Source of the DNA: Neglectibacter timonensis
Lineage (GTDB): Bacteria; Bacillota; Clostridia; Oscillospirales; Acutalibacteraceae
Reading direction: 5' to 3'
Assembly (NCBI RefSeq): GCF_900048895.1
Contig: NZ_LT160640.1
Coordinates: 310,001-374,000 of the forward strand
DNA: 64,000 nt
Positions 52,875 through 60,475 of the stretch are shown here, piece by piece. A program made the position numbers and the translations under genes. The notes below the pieces were generated by a model. That model was not told where the DNA came from. It ran no database searches and worked only from the letters and a program-made list of their open reading frames with translations. Numbering within the stretch: the stretch's first letter is position 1; the number at the start of each line of letters is the position of its first letter.

Positions 52875-53210
52875 ATGCAGATCGGCGAGATGGCCCAGAC
52901 CTGCGGGTGGAAGCTGCTTGCAGGGGAGAAGGGTACAGGAAATGAGGTGGACGGCTGTTACGTCGGGGATTTGCTGAGCTGGGTGATGGCACGGGCCCAA
53001 GCGGGAAATGTATGGCTGACTGTGATGGGGAATGTAAATGCGGTTGCAGTGGCCACCCTGACGGAAGTTTCAGCAATTGTCCTGACGGAGAGTGCTGCTT
53101 TGGACGCCGAGGCGGCGGTCAAAGCAGAACAGCAGGGGATCCCCGTCTATACCTGCGCCGAGAATACATATGAAACTGCGGTGCAGGTTTATGAAAAGCT
53201 CGGGCAATAG
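52875..53210 (+). CDS. DRTGG-domain protein (second)
   Basis: 111 residues. MQIGEMAQTCGWKLLAGEKG, GCYVGDLLSWVMARAQAG and WLTVMGNVNAVAVATL form a DRTGG-like domain distinct in sequence from the one at 50672. ATG 52875 is preferred, nine bases after AAGGGGGG. It is 17 bases after the hydrogenase-like gene and overlaps the PHP gene by 20 bases. Function unknown; by position it belongs to the sensory module. Confidence 0.82.
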   Translation: MQIGEMAQTCGWKLLAGEKGTGNEVDGCYVGDLLSWVMARAQAGNVWLTVMGNVNAVAVATLTEVSAIVLTESAALDAEAAVKAEQQGIPVYTCAENTYETAVQVYEKLGQ

Positions 53211-53928
53211 AGAGTACCGCTGTGATTTTCATATCCATTCCTGCCTGTCTCCCTGCGGCAGCGACGATATGACGCCGAACAATTTGGTAAATATGGCGGC
53301 TCTTTCAGGCTGCGAGATTATCGCCCTGACAGACCATAATACCTGCCGGAATACCCCTGCCGCAGTCAGAGCGGGGGAGGAGGCCGGTATACTGGTGATT
53401 CCCGGAATGGAGCTGTGCACTGCAGAGGAGGCTCATGTGGTATGCCTGTTTGAAACAATTTCCGGCGCGCTGGAATTTGGGGATTACATCATGGCGCATA
53501 TGCCCCACGTAAAGAACAAGCCGGAAATTTTTGGGGAGCAGCGTATCCTGGATGAAGAGGATCAACTGCTGGGGCTGGAAGAAAACCTGCTGCTGGTCTC
53601 CTCCTTTGTGGGGATAAACGAGGTTCTGAATCTGACAGAACAGTACGGCGGAACAGCTTTTCCCGCTCATGTGGACCGGGATTCCTACAGCGTTATCGCT
53701 TCTTTGGGGGCAATCCCTCCGGAGGCTGGCTTTACCGCGGCAGAGGTGACCCGGGGCTGTGATATGGAAGCCTACCGGCAGGAACATCCTGAGCTTTCCG
53801 GACTGCTGATCCTTCGGGATTCCGACTCTCACTATCTGGAGACTCTTGCAGATGAGCCCGGCTTTCTGCAGTTGGAAGACAGGAGTACGGCGGCTGTTCT
53901 GAAAAAGCTGCGGAGCCGGCTGGGATGA
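53191..53928 (+). CDS. PHP-domain phosphoesterase
   Basis: 245 residues. The metal motifs are CDFHIHSCLSPCGSDDM (HxH), ALTDHNTCRN, IPGMELCTAEEAHVVCLF, FPAHVDRDSYS and the late LRDSDSHYLE. The family includes histidinol phosphatase, 5'-3' exonucleases such as TrpH/RNase AM, and polymerase-linked domains. The length and the SPCGSDDMTP segment resemble the TrpH-like group, which attacks nucleotides or short RNA. ATG 53191 lies inside the end of the DRTGG gene. As part of the sensory cluster it might clear a nucleotide signal, which is speculation. Confidence 0.85.
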   Translation: MKSSGNREYRCDFHIHSCLSPCGSDDMTPNNLVNMAALSGCEIIALTDHNTCRNTPAAVRAGEEAGILVIPGMELCTAEEAHVVCLFETISGALEFGDYIMAHMPHVKNKPEIFGEQRILDEEDQLLGLEENLLLVSSFVGINEVLNLTEQYGGTAFPAHVDRDSYSVIASLGAIPPEAGFTAAEVTRGCDMEAYRQEHPELSGLLILRDSDSHYLETLADEPGFLQLEDRSTAAVLKKLRSRLG

Positions 53929-54312
53929 AAGTAAGGGCAGACGCCGCACGCCAGCAGAGGAACTGCTCTGAAGCTGGTTGGGGTATTTGGTATTTACGAT
54001 ATCGATATCATGATAATTATTTACAGAAACGGTACTTTTTTCTGATAAAAAATTGTCATTCTTTCGCGTATAATTCCAAAATAGAACTATAATGCTGCGT
54101 GATTTTGCTATATTTAAAGCAATGCCCAAAAACCTCATGCTGCTCCTCAATGCAGGGATTCCGGGCAAACTTAATGAAATCAAACCGGGGAGAAGTTTGA
54201 AAGAAGCCTTTCAAACAGCATTTTATTCCAGGCGGCAGCAGGAGTGGGTTTTCCTGGACTCTGCTCCGGAATAAGAAAGCGGCCCTAAAAAGAGAAAGGA
54301 ATGGTCAGCACA
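53929..54312 (+). other. Control region before the HydABC operon
   Basis: 384 bases without a convincing gene. In order: palindrome GATATCGATATC (53998-54009); TATAAT at 54069-54074 and 54088-54093, neither with a good -35; the 18-base candidate Rex site at 54105-54122; a perfect 9-bp hairpin GTTTGAAAG-AAGC-CTTTCAAAC (54195-54216) followed by a loose T-rich tract. A 60-codon frame from 54092 lacks a ribosome site. The region looks like a regulated promoter plus leader. Confidence 0.55.
54105..54122 (+). promoter_or_regulatory. Candidate Rex (NADH/NAD+) operator
   Basis: TTGCTATATTTAAAGCAA is an 18-base near-palindrome agreeing with TTGTTAA-N4-TTAACAA at 10 of 14 fixed positions. It lies just downstream of a TATAAT box (54088-54093), where a repressor would block initiation. 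Rex control of HydABC-type operons would make sense because the enzyme uses NADH. Confidence 0.38.
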
Positions 54313-54810
54313 ATGCAAAAGCGTATCAGTAATTTGCCGTTTCATGATACTCCTGAGCAGGCAAAGCAGCTCGAAGAAGTTATTGAGAAGCTGAAAGGCC
54401 AGCAGGGCGCTGTGATGCCCGCCCTGCATCAGGCACAGGAGATTTACGGCTATCTGCCAATGGAGGTCCAGAAGAAGATTGCGGACGGTCTGGATGTCTC
54501 TTTGGAAGAGGTATACGGCGTCTCCACTTTCTATTCTCAGTTCTCCCTGACGCCAAAGGGAAAAAACCACATCTCTGTCTGTTTGGGGACTGCCTGCTAT
54601 GTCAAGGGTGCGGATAAGATCCTCGAAAAGATCACCCAGCGTCTGGGAATTCAGCCGGAGGAGTGCACCGAGGACGGAGCCTTTTCGCTCACTGCCTGCC
54701 GCTGTATCGGCGCCTGCGGCCTTGCCCCTGTTATGACAATCAATGAGGATGTATACGGCCGTCTGGTTCCTGAGGATATTGACCAGATTCTGGCAAAATA
54801 CACGGCATAA
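54313..54810 (+). CDS. hydC: HydC: NuoE-like 2Fe-2S subunit of bifurcating [FeFe] hydrogenase
   Basis: About 165 residues, thioredoxin-like 2Fe-2S protein. An N-terminal helical part (QGAVMPALHQAQEIYGYLP, VYGVSTFYSQF) precedes the cluster ligands in CLGTACYVKGA and CRCIGACGLAP. It joins HydB and HydA in the trimeric enzyme that interconverts H2 with NADH plus reduced ferredoxin. ATG 54313 is preferred, since AAAGGA (54295-54300) directly abuts the earlier ATG 54301, although the spacing of 12 is long. First gene of the operon. Confidence 0.92.
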   Translation: MQKRISNLPFHDTPEQAKQLEEVIEKLKGQQGAVMPALHQAQEIYGYLPMEVQKKIADGLDVSLEEVYGVSTFYSQFSLTPKGKNHISVCLGTACYVKGADKILEKITQRLGIQPEECTEDGAFSLTACRCIGACGLAPVMTINEDVYGRLVPEDIDQILAKYTA

Positions 54811-54813
54811 CGG

Positions 54814-55386
54814 ATGCGGGAGCTCTCTCTCAACGTCATGGACATTGCACAGAATTCTATTTCCGCCGGCGCTTCGCTCATTGAAATTGAGGTGGCTGAG
54901 GACATAGGGGAGGACGTGCTGAAGATCCGTGTGACGGATAATGGCTGCGGTATGACGCCGGAGCAGGTACAGCATGTGATCGATCCGTTTTATACAACAA
55001 GAACCACACGGAGCGTGGGGCTGGGTGTTCCGCTGTTCAAAATGGAGGCGGAGATGACGGGCGGCAGCTTTGAAATCTCTTCCGAAAAGGGAAAGGGTAC
55101 GTCCCTTTGCGCCCTTTTTAAGCTTTCCAGTGTGGATATGATTCCCTTGGGGGATATCGGCGGCACGGTACAGTTGCTAATTACATGTAATCCGAAGCTG
55201 GATTTCCTGTTTACACGCAGTTATCGGGGCGCCGGAGAGGATAGACGGGAGTTTACCTTGGATACCAGGGAGCTGCGGCAGGTGCTGGGTGAGGATGTTC
55301 CTCTCGATGCGCCGGATGTGGTGCTCTGGATACGGGATTACTTAGCGGAACAGACAGAAGAGCTTTTGAACACGAATCATGACTGA
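54814..55386 (+). CDS. Stand-alone HATPase protein in the hydrogenase operon
   Basis: 190 residues. MRELSLNVMDIAQNSISAGAS bears the N-box, VTDNGCGMTPEQVQ the G1 box and TTRTTRSVGLGVPLFKMEAE the G2-like box of a histidine-kinase ATPase domain; GKGTSLCALFKL follows. There is no dimerisation/phospho-His domain and no sensor part, so it is not a classical kinase. It starts 3 bases after hydC. Similar genes are found in many clostridial hydrogenase operons and their role is unknown; anti-sigma or partner phosphorylation activity is a possibility. Confidence 0.85.
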   Translation: MRELSLNVMDIAQNSISAGASLIEIEVAEDIGEDVLKIRVTDNGCGMTPEQVQHVIDPFYTTRTTRSVGLGVPLFKMEAEMTGGSFEISSEKGKGTSLCALFKLSSVDMIPLGDIGGTVQLLITCNPKLDFLFTRSYRGAGEDRREFTLDTRELRQVLGEDVPLDAPDVVLWIRDYLAEQTEELLNTNHD

Positions 55387-55413
55387 ATTGAATGGAAAGG
55401 AACGGTTTACGAT

Positions 55414-55794
55414 ATGAAATCTTTAGCGGAACTTCAGGCAATCCGGGATAAGGCCCGCGCCTCGGTCAACATTCGCGAAAGCGCGGAGGCTGAAACAAGA
55501 GTGCTTGTGGGCATGGCGACCTGTGGAATTGCTGCTGGAGCAAAACCTGTGCTGAACGCCTTTGTGGAAGAAGTTGCAAAGCGCGATCTCAAGGGCGTGA
55601 TGGTCACTCAGACCGGCTGCATCGGAATTTGCCAGTATGAGCCTGTGGTCGAGGTGGTAACCCCCGGTCAGGAAAAAGTCACGTATGTCAAGATGACTGC
55701 TGAAAAGGCGCTGCGGGTGGTCAATGACCATCTGGTCAACGGCAATGTGGTGACGGAGTACACCATTGGCGCCAACGCTATCGGCGCCAAATAA
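55414..55794 (+). CDS. Thioredoxin-like 2Fe-2S ferredoxin (hydrogenase operon)
   Basis: 126 residues. The end of the domain has the paired ligands QTGCIGICQYEPVVEV; the first pair appears as GMATCGIAAGA with only one visible Cys, a pattern usual for this subfamily. It resembles the N-terminal domain of HydB/NuoF and the HydC C-terminal half. It probably carries electrons within or to the hydrogenase complex. ATG 55414 follows AAAGGAACGG, and hydB starts 15 bases after its stop. Confidence 0.85.
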   Translation: MKSLAELQAIRDKARASVNIRESAEAETRVLVGMATCGIAAGAKPVLNAFVEEVAKRDLKGVMVTQTGCIGICQYEPVVEVVTPGQEKVTYVKMTAEKALRVVNDHLVNGNVVTEYTIGANAIGAK

Positions 55795-55809
55795 GGAGGA
55801 GGGAAAACA

Positions 55810-57600
55810 ATGTATCGTTCAAACGTTCTGGTTTGCGGAGGTACAGGCTGCACGTCCTCCAACAGCGAGCAGATCATCGAAAAGCTGAATGAAGAAATCA
55901 GGGCCCAAGGCCTTGAGAAAGAAGTAAACGTCATCCGTACAGGCTGCTTCGGTCTGTGCGCGCTGGGTCCCATTATGGTGGTCTATCCCGAAGGCGCGTT
56001 CTATAGCCGCGTCACCCCTGAGGATGTGCCGGAGATCGTCTCCGAGCATCTGCTCAAGGGCCGTATTGTCAAGCGTCTGCTGTATCAGGAGACCGTGGTG
56101 GACGACAACACCACAAAATCGCTCAATGAAACCACTTTCTACGCCAAACAGATGCGTATAGCGCTGCGCAACTGCGGCGTCATCAACCCTGAGAAAATCG
56201 ATGAATACATAGCTCTGGACGGCTACGCTGCTCTGGGCAAAGTGCTCACCGAGATGACTCCTCAGGAAGTTATCGATCTGATGCTGGCTTCCGGCCTCCG
56301 CGGCCGCGGAGGCGCAGGCTTCCCCACGGGATTAAAATGGAAATTTGCCGCGGCTAACGATGCCGATCAGAAATATGCCTGCTGCAACGCGGATGAGGGC
56401 GACCCCGGCGCGTTCATGGACCGCTCGGTTTTGGAGGGCGATCCTCACAGTGTGCTGGAAGCCATGGCCATTGCAGGTTATGCCATTGGCGCCACCCAGG
56501 GATATATCTATATCCGTGCGGAATATCCCATCGCTGTCAAGCGTTTGCAGATTGCGATTGACCAGGCCAGGGAATATGGTCTTCTGGGCAAGAACATTTT
56601 CGATTCCGGTTTTGATTTCGATATAGACATCCGCCTCGGCGCCGGCGCATTTGTGTGCGGTGAAGAGACGGCTTTGATGACCTCCATCGAGGGTAAGCGC
56701 GGCGAGCCCAGAGTGCGTCCTCCGTTCCCGGCGGCCAAGGGCCTGTTTGGAAAGCCCACAGTGCTCAACAATGTGGAAACCTATGCCAATATTCCCCAGA
56801 TCATCCTGAATGGTCCGGAATGGTTCCGTTCCATCGGCACGGAAAAATCTCCCGGCACCAAGGTATTCGCTTTGGGTGGAAAAATCACCAACACCGGTCT
56901 GGTGGAGGTTCCCATGGGGACTACCCTGCGCGAGGTTGTGGAAGAGATCGGCGGAGGCGTGCCTGGTGGGCATCATTTCAAAGCTGCCCAGACCGGCGGA
57001 CCTTCCGGCGGCTGTATCCCTGCGAAGCTGATAGATACCCCTATCGACTACGATAATCTGATCGCAATCGGCTCCATGATGGGCTCCGGCGGCCTGATCG
57101 TCATGGACGAGACCACCTGCATGGTGGATATCGCCAAGTTCTTCCTGGAGTTTACCGTGGATGAATCCTGCGGCAAATGTACCCCCTGCCGTGTGGGTAC
57201 CAAGCGCCTGCTGGAAATCCTGAACAAGATCACCTCCGGCAACGGCACGATGGAGGACCTGGACAGGATGGAAGAGCTGTGCTACTACATCAAGGAGAAC
57301 TCTTTGTGCGGTTTGGGGCAGACGGCTCCCAACCCCGTTCTCTCCACACTGAAGTATTACCGCGACGAATATGAGGCCCACGTGAAGGAGCACCGCTGCC
57401 CGGCGGGCGCCTGCAAGGCCCTCACCAACTTTACAATCGATCCCGACAAGTGCAAGGGATGCACGCTCTGCGCCCGTAACTGCCCGGTGGGCGCGATCAC
57501 CGGCGCCGTTAAGGAAGCGCATGTCATCGATACCAATAAGTGCATCAAATGCGGCGTCTGCATGGAGAAGTGCAAATTCGGCGCAGTCGTCAAGAAATAA
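55810..57600 (+). CDS. hydB: HydB: NADH-binding (NuoF-like) subunit of bifurcating [FeFe] hydrogenase
   Basis: 596 residues. Residues about 1-110 are a 2Fe-2S thioredoxin-like domain (CGGTGCTSS, RTGCFGLCALGP). The FMN/NADH domain begins near 165 (LRGRGGAGFPTGLKW, CNADEGDPGAFMDR); a 4Fe-4S site is ESCGKCTPCRVGT near 452 with a later Cys in NSLCGLGQT; the end (about 537-594) has two [4Fe-4S] motifs CKGCTLCARNCP and CIKCGVCMEKC. This is the flavin subunit where bifurcation is thought to occur. Leu TTA/CTA and Ser TCA codons are nearly absent, as in highly expressed genes. Confidence 0.95.
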   Translation: MYRSNVLVCGGTGCTSSNSEQIIEKLNEEIRAQGLEKEVNVIRTGCFGLCALGPIMVVYPEGAFYSRVTPEDVPEIVSEHLLKGRIVKRLLYQETVVDDNTTKSLNETTFYAKQMRIALRNCGVINPEKIDEYIALDGYAALGKVLTEMTPQEVIDLMLASGLRGRGGAGFPTGLKWKFAAANDADQKYACCNADEGDPGAFMDRSVLEGDPHSVLEAMAIAGYAIGATQGYIYIRAEYPIAVKRLQIAIDQAREYGLLGKNIFDSGFDFDIDIRLGAGAFVCGEETALMTSIEGKRGEPRVRPPFPAAKGLFGKPTVLNNVETYANIPQIILNGPEWFRSIGTEKSPGTKVFALGGKITNTGLVEVPMGTTLREVVEEIGGGVPGGHHFKAAQTGGPSGGCIPAKLIDTPIDYDNLIAIGSMMGSGGLIVMDETTCMVDIAKFFLEFTVDESCGKCTPCRVGTKRLLEILNKITSGNGTMEDLDRMEELCYYIKENSLCGLGQTAPNPVLSTLKYYRDEYEAHVKEHRCPAGACKALTNFTIDPDKCKGCTLCARNCPVGAITGAVKEAHVIDTNKCIKCGVCMEKCKFGAVVKK

Positions 57601-57618
57601 GAGAGGAGCGTGCAAACA

Positions 57619-59358
57619 ATGGATATGGTCAATATTAAAATTAACGGCGTTCCCTGCGAGGTTCCCGCAAATGCCACGATCCTCGAGGCTGCAAGGGAAG
57701 CCGGAATTGATATCCCTACCCTTTGCTTTCTGAAGGATATCAACCAGATCGGCGCCTGCCGTATGTGCATGGTGGAGGTCAAGGGCGCCAGATCCTTGGT
57801 GGCGGCCTGTGTCTATCCGGTCAACGAGGGAATGGAAGTTTTCACCAATACTCCCAAGGTACAGCAGTCCCGCAAGATGACTCTGGAACTGTTGCTTTCG
57901 GTTCATGAAAAGAAATGCCTGACCTGCGAACGCAGCGGAAACTGTGAACTGCAGAAGCTCTGCAACGATATGGGAATTGAGGAAGAGGGCCGTTTCGACG
58001 GCGCGATGCCTGCGGGGAACAAAGATGTTTCCACCCTGTATCTGGAGCGCAACAATGCAAAATGCATTCTGTGCCGGCGTTGTGTGGCGGCCTGCCAGAA
58101 CCAGCATGTATCTGTTATCGGCGCCAACAGCCGCGGTTTTGATACCGAGATCGGCTGCGCGTTTGAGCAGCCTTTGAGTTACGTTTCCTGTGTGGCCTGC
58201 GGCCAGTGCATTGTCAGCTGTCCTACCGGCGCGCTGACAGAGAAGGACAATACTCAGGAAGTGATTGACGCCATCAATGATCCCGAAAAAGTGGTTATTG
58301 TACAGACGGCTCCTGCGGTCCGTGCGGCGTTGGGCGAAGAGTTCGGTATGCCCATCGGCACCAATGTGGAGGGTAAGATGGCTGCAGCATTGCGCCGTTT
58401 GGGCTTTGACAAGGTGTTCGATACGGATTTCGGCGCGGATATGACTATTATGGAAGAGGCCAACGAGTTCATCTCCCGTGTGAAAAACGGCGGCACCCTG
58501 CCTATGATCACCTCCTGCTCTCCCGGATGGGTCAAGTTCTGTGAACATTATTATCCCGACCTGATTGACAACCTCTCTACCTGCAAGTCTCCCCAGAACA
58601 TGACCGGAGCTCTGATTAAAACCTGGTATGCCCAGAAAGAGGGTATTGATCCCAAGAACATCGTCTCCGTCTCTGTGATGCCCTGTACAGCAAAGAAGTT
58701 CGAGATCATGAGAAACGACGAGAACGCGGCGGGCCTGCCCGACGTTGATATCAGCCTTACCACTCGTGAGCTTGCCCGGATGATCAAGAAAGCGCAGCTC
58801 AATTTCGACCGTTTGCCCGATGAGAAGTTCGACGACGCCATGGGTGTTTCCACCGGCGCGGCCGTGATCTTCGGCGCTACCGGCGGCGTGATGGAGGCCG
58901 CTTTGAGAACTGCGGCCGACCTGCTTGAAGGCAAGGATCTGGAGTCCATCGAATACAAGGAAATCCGCGGTACCGAGGGCTTCAAGGAAGCCGTTTACAA
59001 GGTGGCTGGGATGGATGTGAAGGTGGCGGTTGTCAGCGGGCTTTCCAATGCCGACGCGCTGCTGAAGAAGGTGAGAGCCGGCGAAGCCGATTACCACTTC
59101 ATCGAGGTCATGTGCTGCCCCGGCGGCTGTGTCAACGGCGGCGGCCAGCCCATCCAGCCCTCCAGTGTGCGCAGCTTTACGGATATCAAGGCTCTGCGTG
59201 CCAAGGCTCTGTATGATCAGGACAAGGCCATGCCTCTGCGCAAGAGCCATCAGAGCCCTGTGGTACAGAAGTGCTATTCCGAGTTCCTCACCGAGGGTCC
59301 CGGCGGCCATAAGGCCCATGAAATCCTGCATACCTCTTACATCAAGAGGAGTAAGTGA
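57619..59358 (+). CDS. hydA: HydA: catalytic [FeFe] hydrogenase subunit
   Basis: 579 residues. N-terminal 2Fe-2S domain (CFLKDINQIGACRMC), a His-ligated [4Fe-4S] region (HEKKCLTCERSGNCELQ), two ferredoxin motifs (CILCRRCVAAC, CVACGQCIVSCP) and the H-cluster domain with L1 TSCSPGW (Cys300-Ser301), L2 MPCTAKK (Cys356) and L3 EVMCCPGGC (Cys500, Cys504). The domain order is that of HydABC-type bifurcating enzymes. The canonical L1 is TSCCPGW; the second Cys is Ser here. ATG 57619 with GAGGAG ten bases upstream. Last gene of the operon, whose RNA may run on into the lipoprotein gene. Confidence 0.95.
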   Translation: MDMVNIKINGVPCEVPANATILEAAREAGIDIPTLCFLKDINQIGACRMCMVEVKGARSLVAACVYPVNEGMEVFTNTPKVQQSRKMTLELLLSVHEKKCLTCERSGNCELQKLCNDMGIEEEGRFDGAMPAGNKDVSTLYLERNNAKCILCRRCVAACQNQHVSVIGANSRGFDTEIGCAFEQPLSYVSCVACGQCIVSCPTGALTEKDNTQEVIDAINDPEKVVIVQTAPAVRAALGEEFGMPIGTNVEGKMAAALRRLGFDKVFDTDFGADMTIMEEANEFISRVKNGGTLPMITSCSPGWVKFCEHYYPDLIDNLSTCKSPQNMTGALIKTWYAQKEGIDPKNIVSVSVMPCTAKKFEIMRNDENAAGLPDVDISLTTRELARMIKKAQLNFDRLPDEKFDDAMGVSTGAAVIFGATGGVMEAALRTAADLLEGKDLESIEYKEIRGTEGFKEAVYKVAGMDVKVAVVSGLSNADALLKKVRAGEADYHFIEVMCCPGGCVNGGGQPIQPSSVRSFTDIKALRAKALYDQDKAMPLRKSHQSPVVQKCYSEFLTEGPGGHKAHEILHTSYIKRSK

Positions 59359-59399
59359 GCTTTCGAAGACTGTTTGACAGGAAAGGATGTGAACGCGGG

Positions 59400-60347
59400 T
59401 TGAAAAAACTGCTTTGTCTGTTCTTCGCCGTTTTCCTGGCGGCTTCCTTAGCCGCGTGCGGCAACAGTAAATCCAGCAGTTCTGCGGCGGCCGCATCCAC
59501 CGGTGGTTACGATTCCGAAGGTGTCCCCGAAGCGGGGGCAAATTCCGCTGCTCTGTCAAAGGTGGACGAAATCGAGCGGAAGCTGGTTTATCGTGCCGAC
59601 GTTTCCGCTGAGACCAAAGATTTCGAACGTGCCAAGGCCGATCTTGACAGCTTGGTTGCCGAGGTGCAGGGTTATGTGGAGAGTTCGGACCTTACCGGCA
59701 GCAGTTACGGCGGGGGAGGAAACCGCCGTCTCAGCTATACAGTCAGGGTCCCGGCGGACTCCTTGCAGGGGTTTCTGGCCAAGCTGGAGGAATTGGTGAA
59801 CGTGGTGTCTAACTCTACGTATATGGAGGATATCACCGGTTCGTACTTCGATACCCAAGCGCGGCTCAACGCCCTGGAGCAGGAGGAAAAACGGCTTCTG
59901 GAGCTTCTGGAAAAGGCGGAAACGCTGGATGAAATCATCCAGCTGGAGGACCGGATTTCCAATGTGAGATATGAGATCGAAAGCCTCACTTCCCAAATGA
60001 AGATCTACGATAAAGAGGTCGCCTATTCCACTGTCTCCATCTTTTTAGAGGATGTGACAGAGTACAGCGCCAAGTCCTCCTTTGGCTCCCGTACTTGGGA
60101 GGCGTTCACAGGCGGCTGGAATAGCTTTGTAAGTACTGTACAGAGTGTGATAGTGGCTCTAATTTGGTTCCTGCCGTTTTTGGTGGTGGGCGGTGCAGTA
60201 GTTATAATCGTTGTTGTCTGTGTGAAGCGCTCAGGCAGAAAGAAAAGGGCCAAGTTCTTGGCTGACACCGAAAATATTGCGCCGGAATATGTGCCCACTG
60301 CCGGGCAAAATTCAAACAATCAGCCCGAACCTCCAAAGAAGTCATAA
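59400..60347 (+). CDS. DUF4349 lipoprotein
   Basis: 315 residues. A lipoprotein signal ends in the lipobox LAAC-G (Cys20), followed by a Ser/Ala-rich spacer. The central DUF4349 domain (VYRADVSAETKDFERAKADLDSL; YTVRVPADSLQGFL; ITGSYFDTQARLNALEQEE) contains a coiled coil of about 60 residues rich in Leu/Glu, then one membrane helix (ALIWFLPFLVVGGAVVIIVV) and a basic, proline-containing tail inside. The function of the family is unknown. The start is TTG 59400, 12 bases after AAAGGA. It is 41 bases after hydA with no terminator between, so readthrough is possible. Confidence 0.88.
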   Translation: MKKLLCLFFAVFLAASLAACGNSKSSSSAAAASTGGYDSEGVPEAGANSAALSKVDEIERKLVYRADVSAETKDFERAKADLDSLVAEVQGYVESSDLTGSSYGGGGNRRLSYTVRVPADSLQGFLAKLEELVNVVSNSTYMEDITGSYFDTQARLNALEQEEKRLLELLEKAETLDEIIQLEDRISNVRYEIESLTSQMKIYDKEVAYSTVSIFLEDVTEYSAKSSFGSRTWEAFTGGWNSFVSTVQSVIVALIWFLPFLVVGGAVVIIVVVCVKRSGRKKRAKFLADTENIAPEYVPTAGQNSNNQPEPPKKS

Positions 60348-60384
60348 AAAAAGTCCCTGCGGAATCAATCCGCAGGGACTTTTT
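60348..60384. terminator. Bidirectional terminator
   Basis: A perfect 15-bp stem AAAAAGTCCCTGCGG / CCGCAGGGACTTTTT with a 7-base loop, directly after the DUF4349 stop. It works in both directions and may also stop the convergent kinase gene, which ends at 60476. Confidence 0.93.
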
Positions 60385-60475
60385 GGCTGTCTGTGGACTT
60401 TTGGAAGCATGGGAAAAGAGACTTTGTGCAAGGTGAAAAACACCAGTATTTAACCGCAGGGGAGAAATCCTGCCG

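Noticed and set aside
54092-54274. A 60-codon plus-strand frame before hydC.
   Set aside because: No ribosome site; it covers the candidate Rex site and a perfect hairpin, which fit a control region better.
56332-59559. A 1075-codon open frame on the minus strand.
   Set aside because: It is exactly in codon register opposite hydB and hydA, which have full family matches. Its openness follows from the rarity of TTA/CTA/TCA in those genes, and it resembles no protein family.
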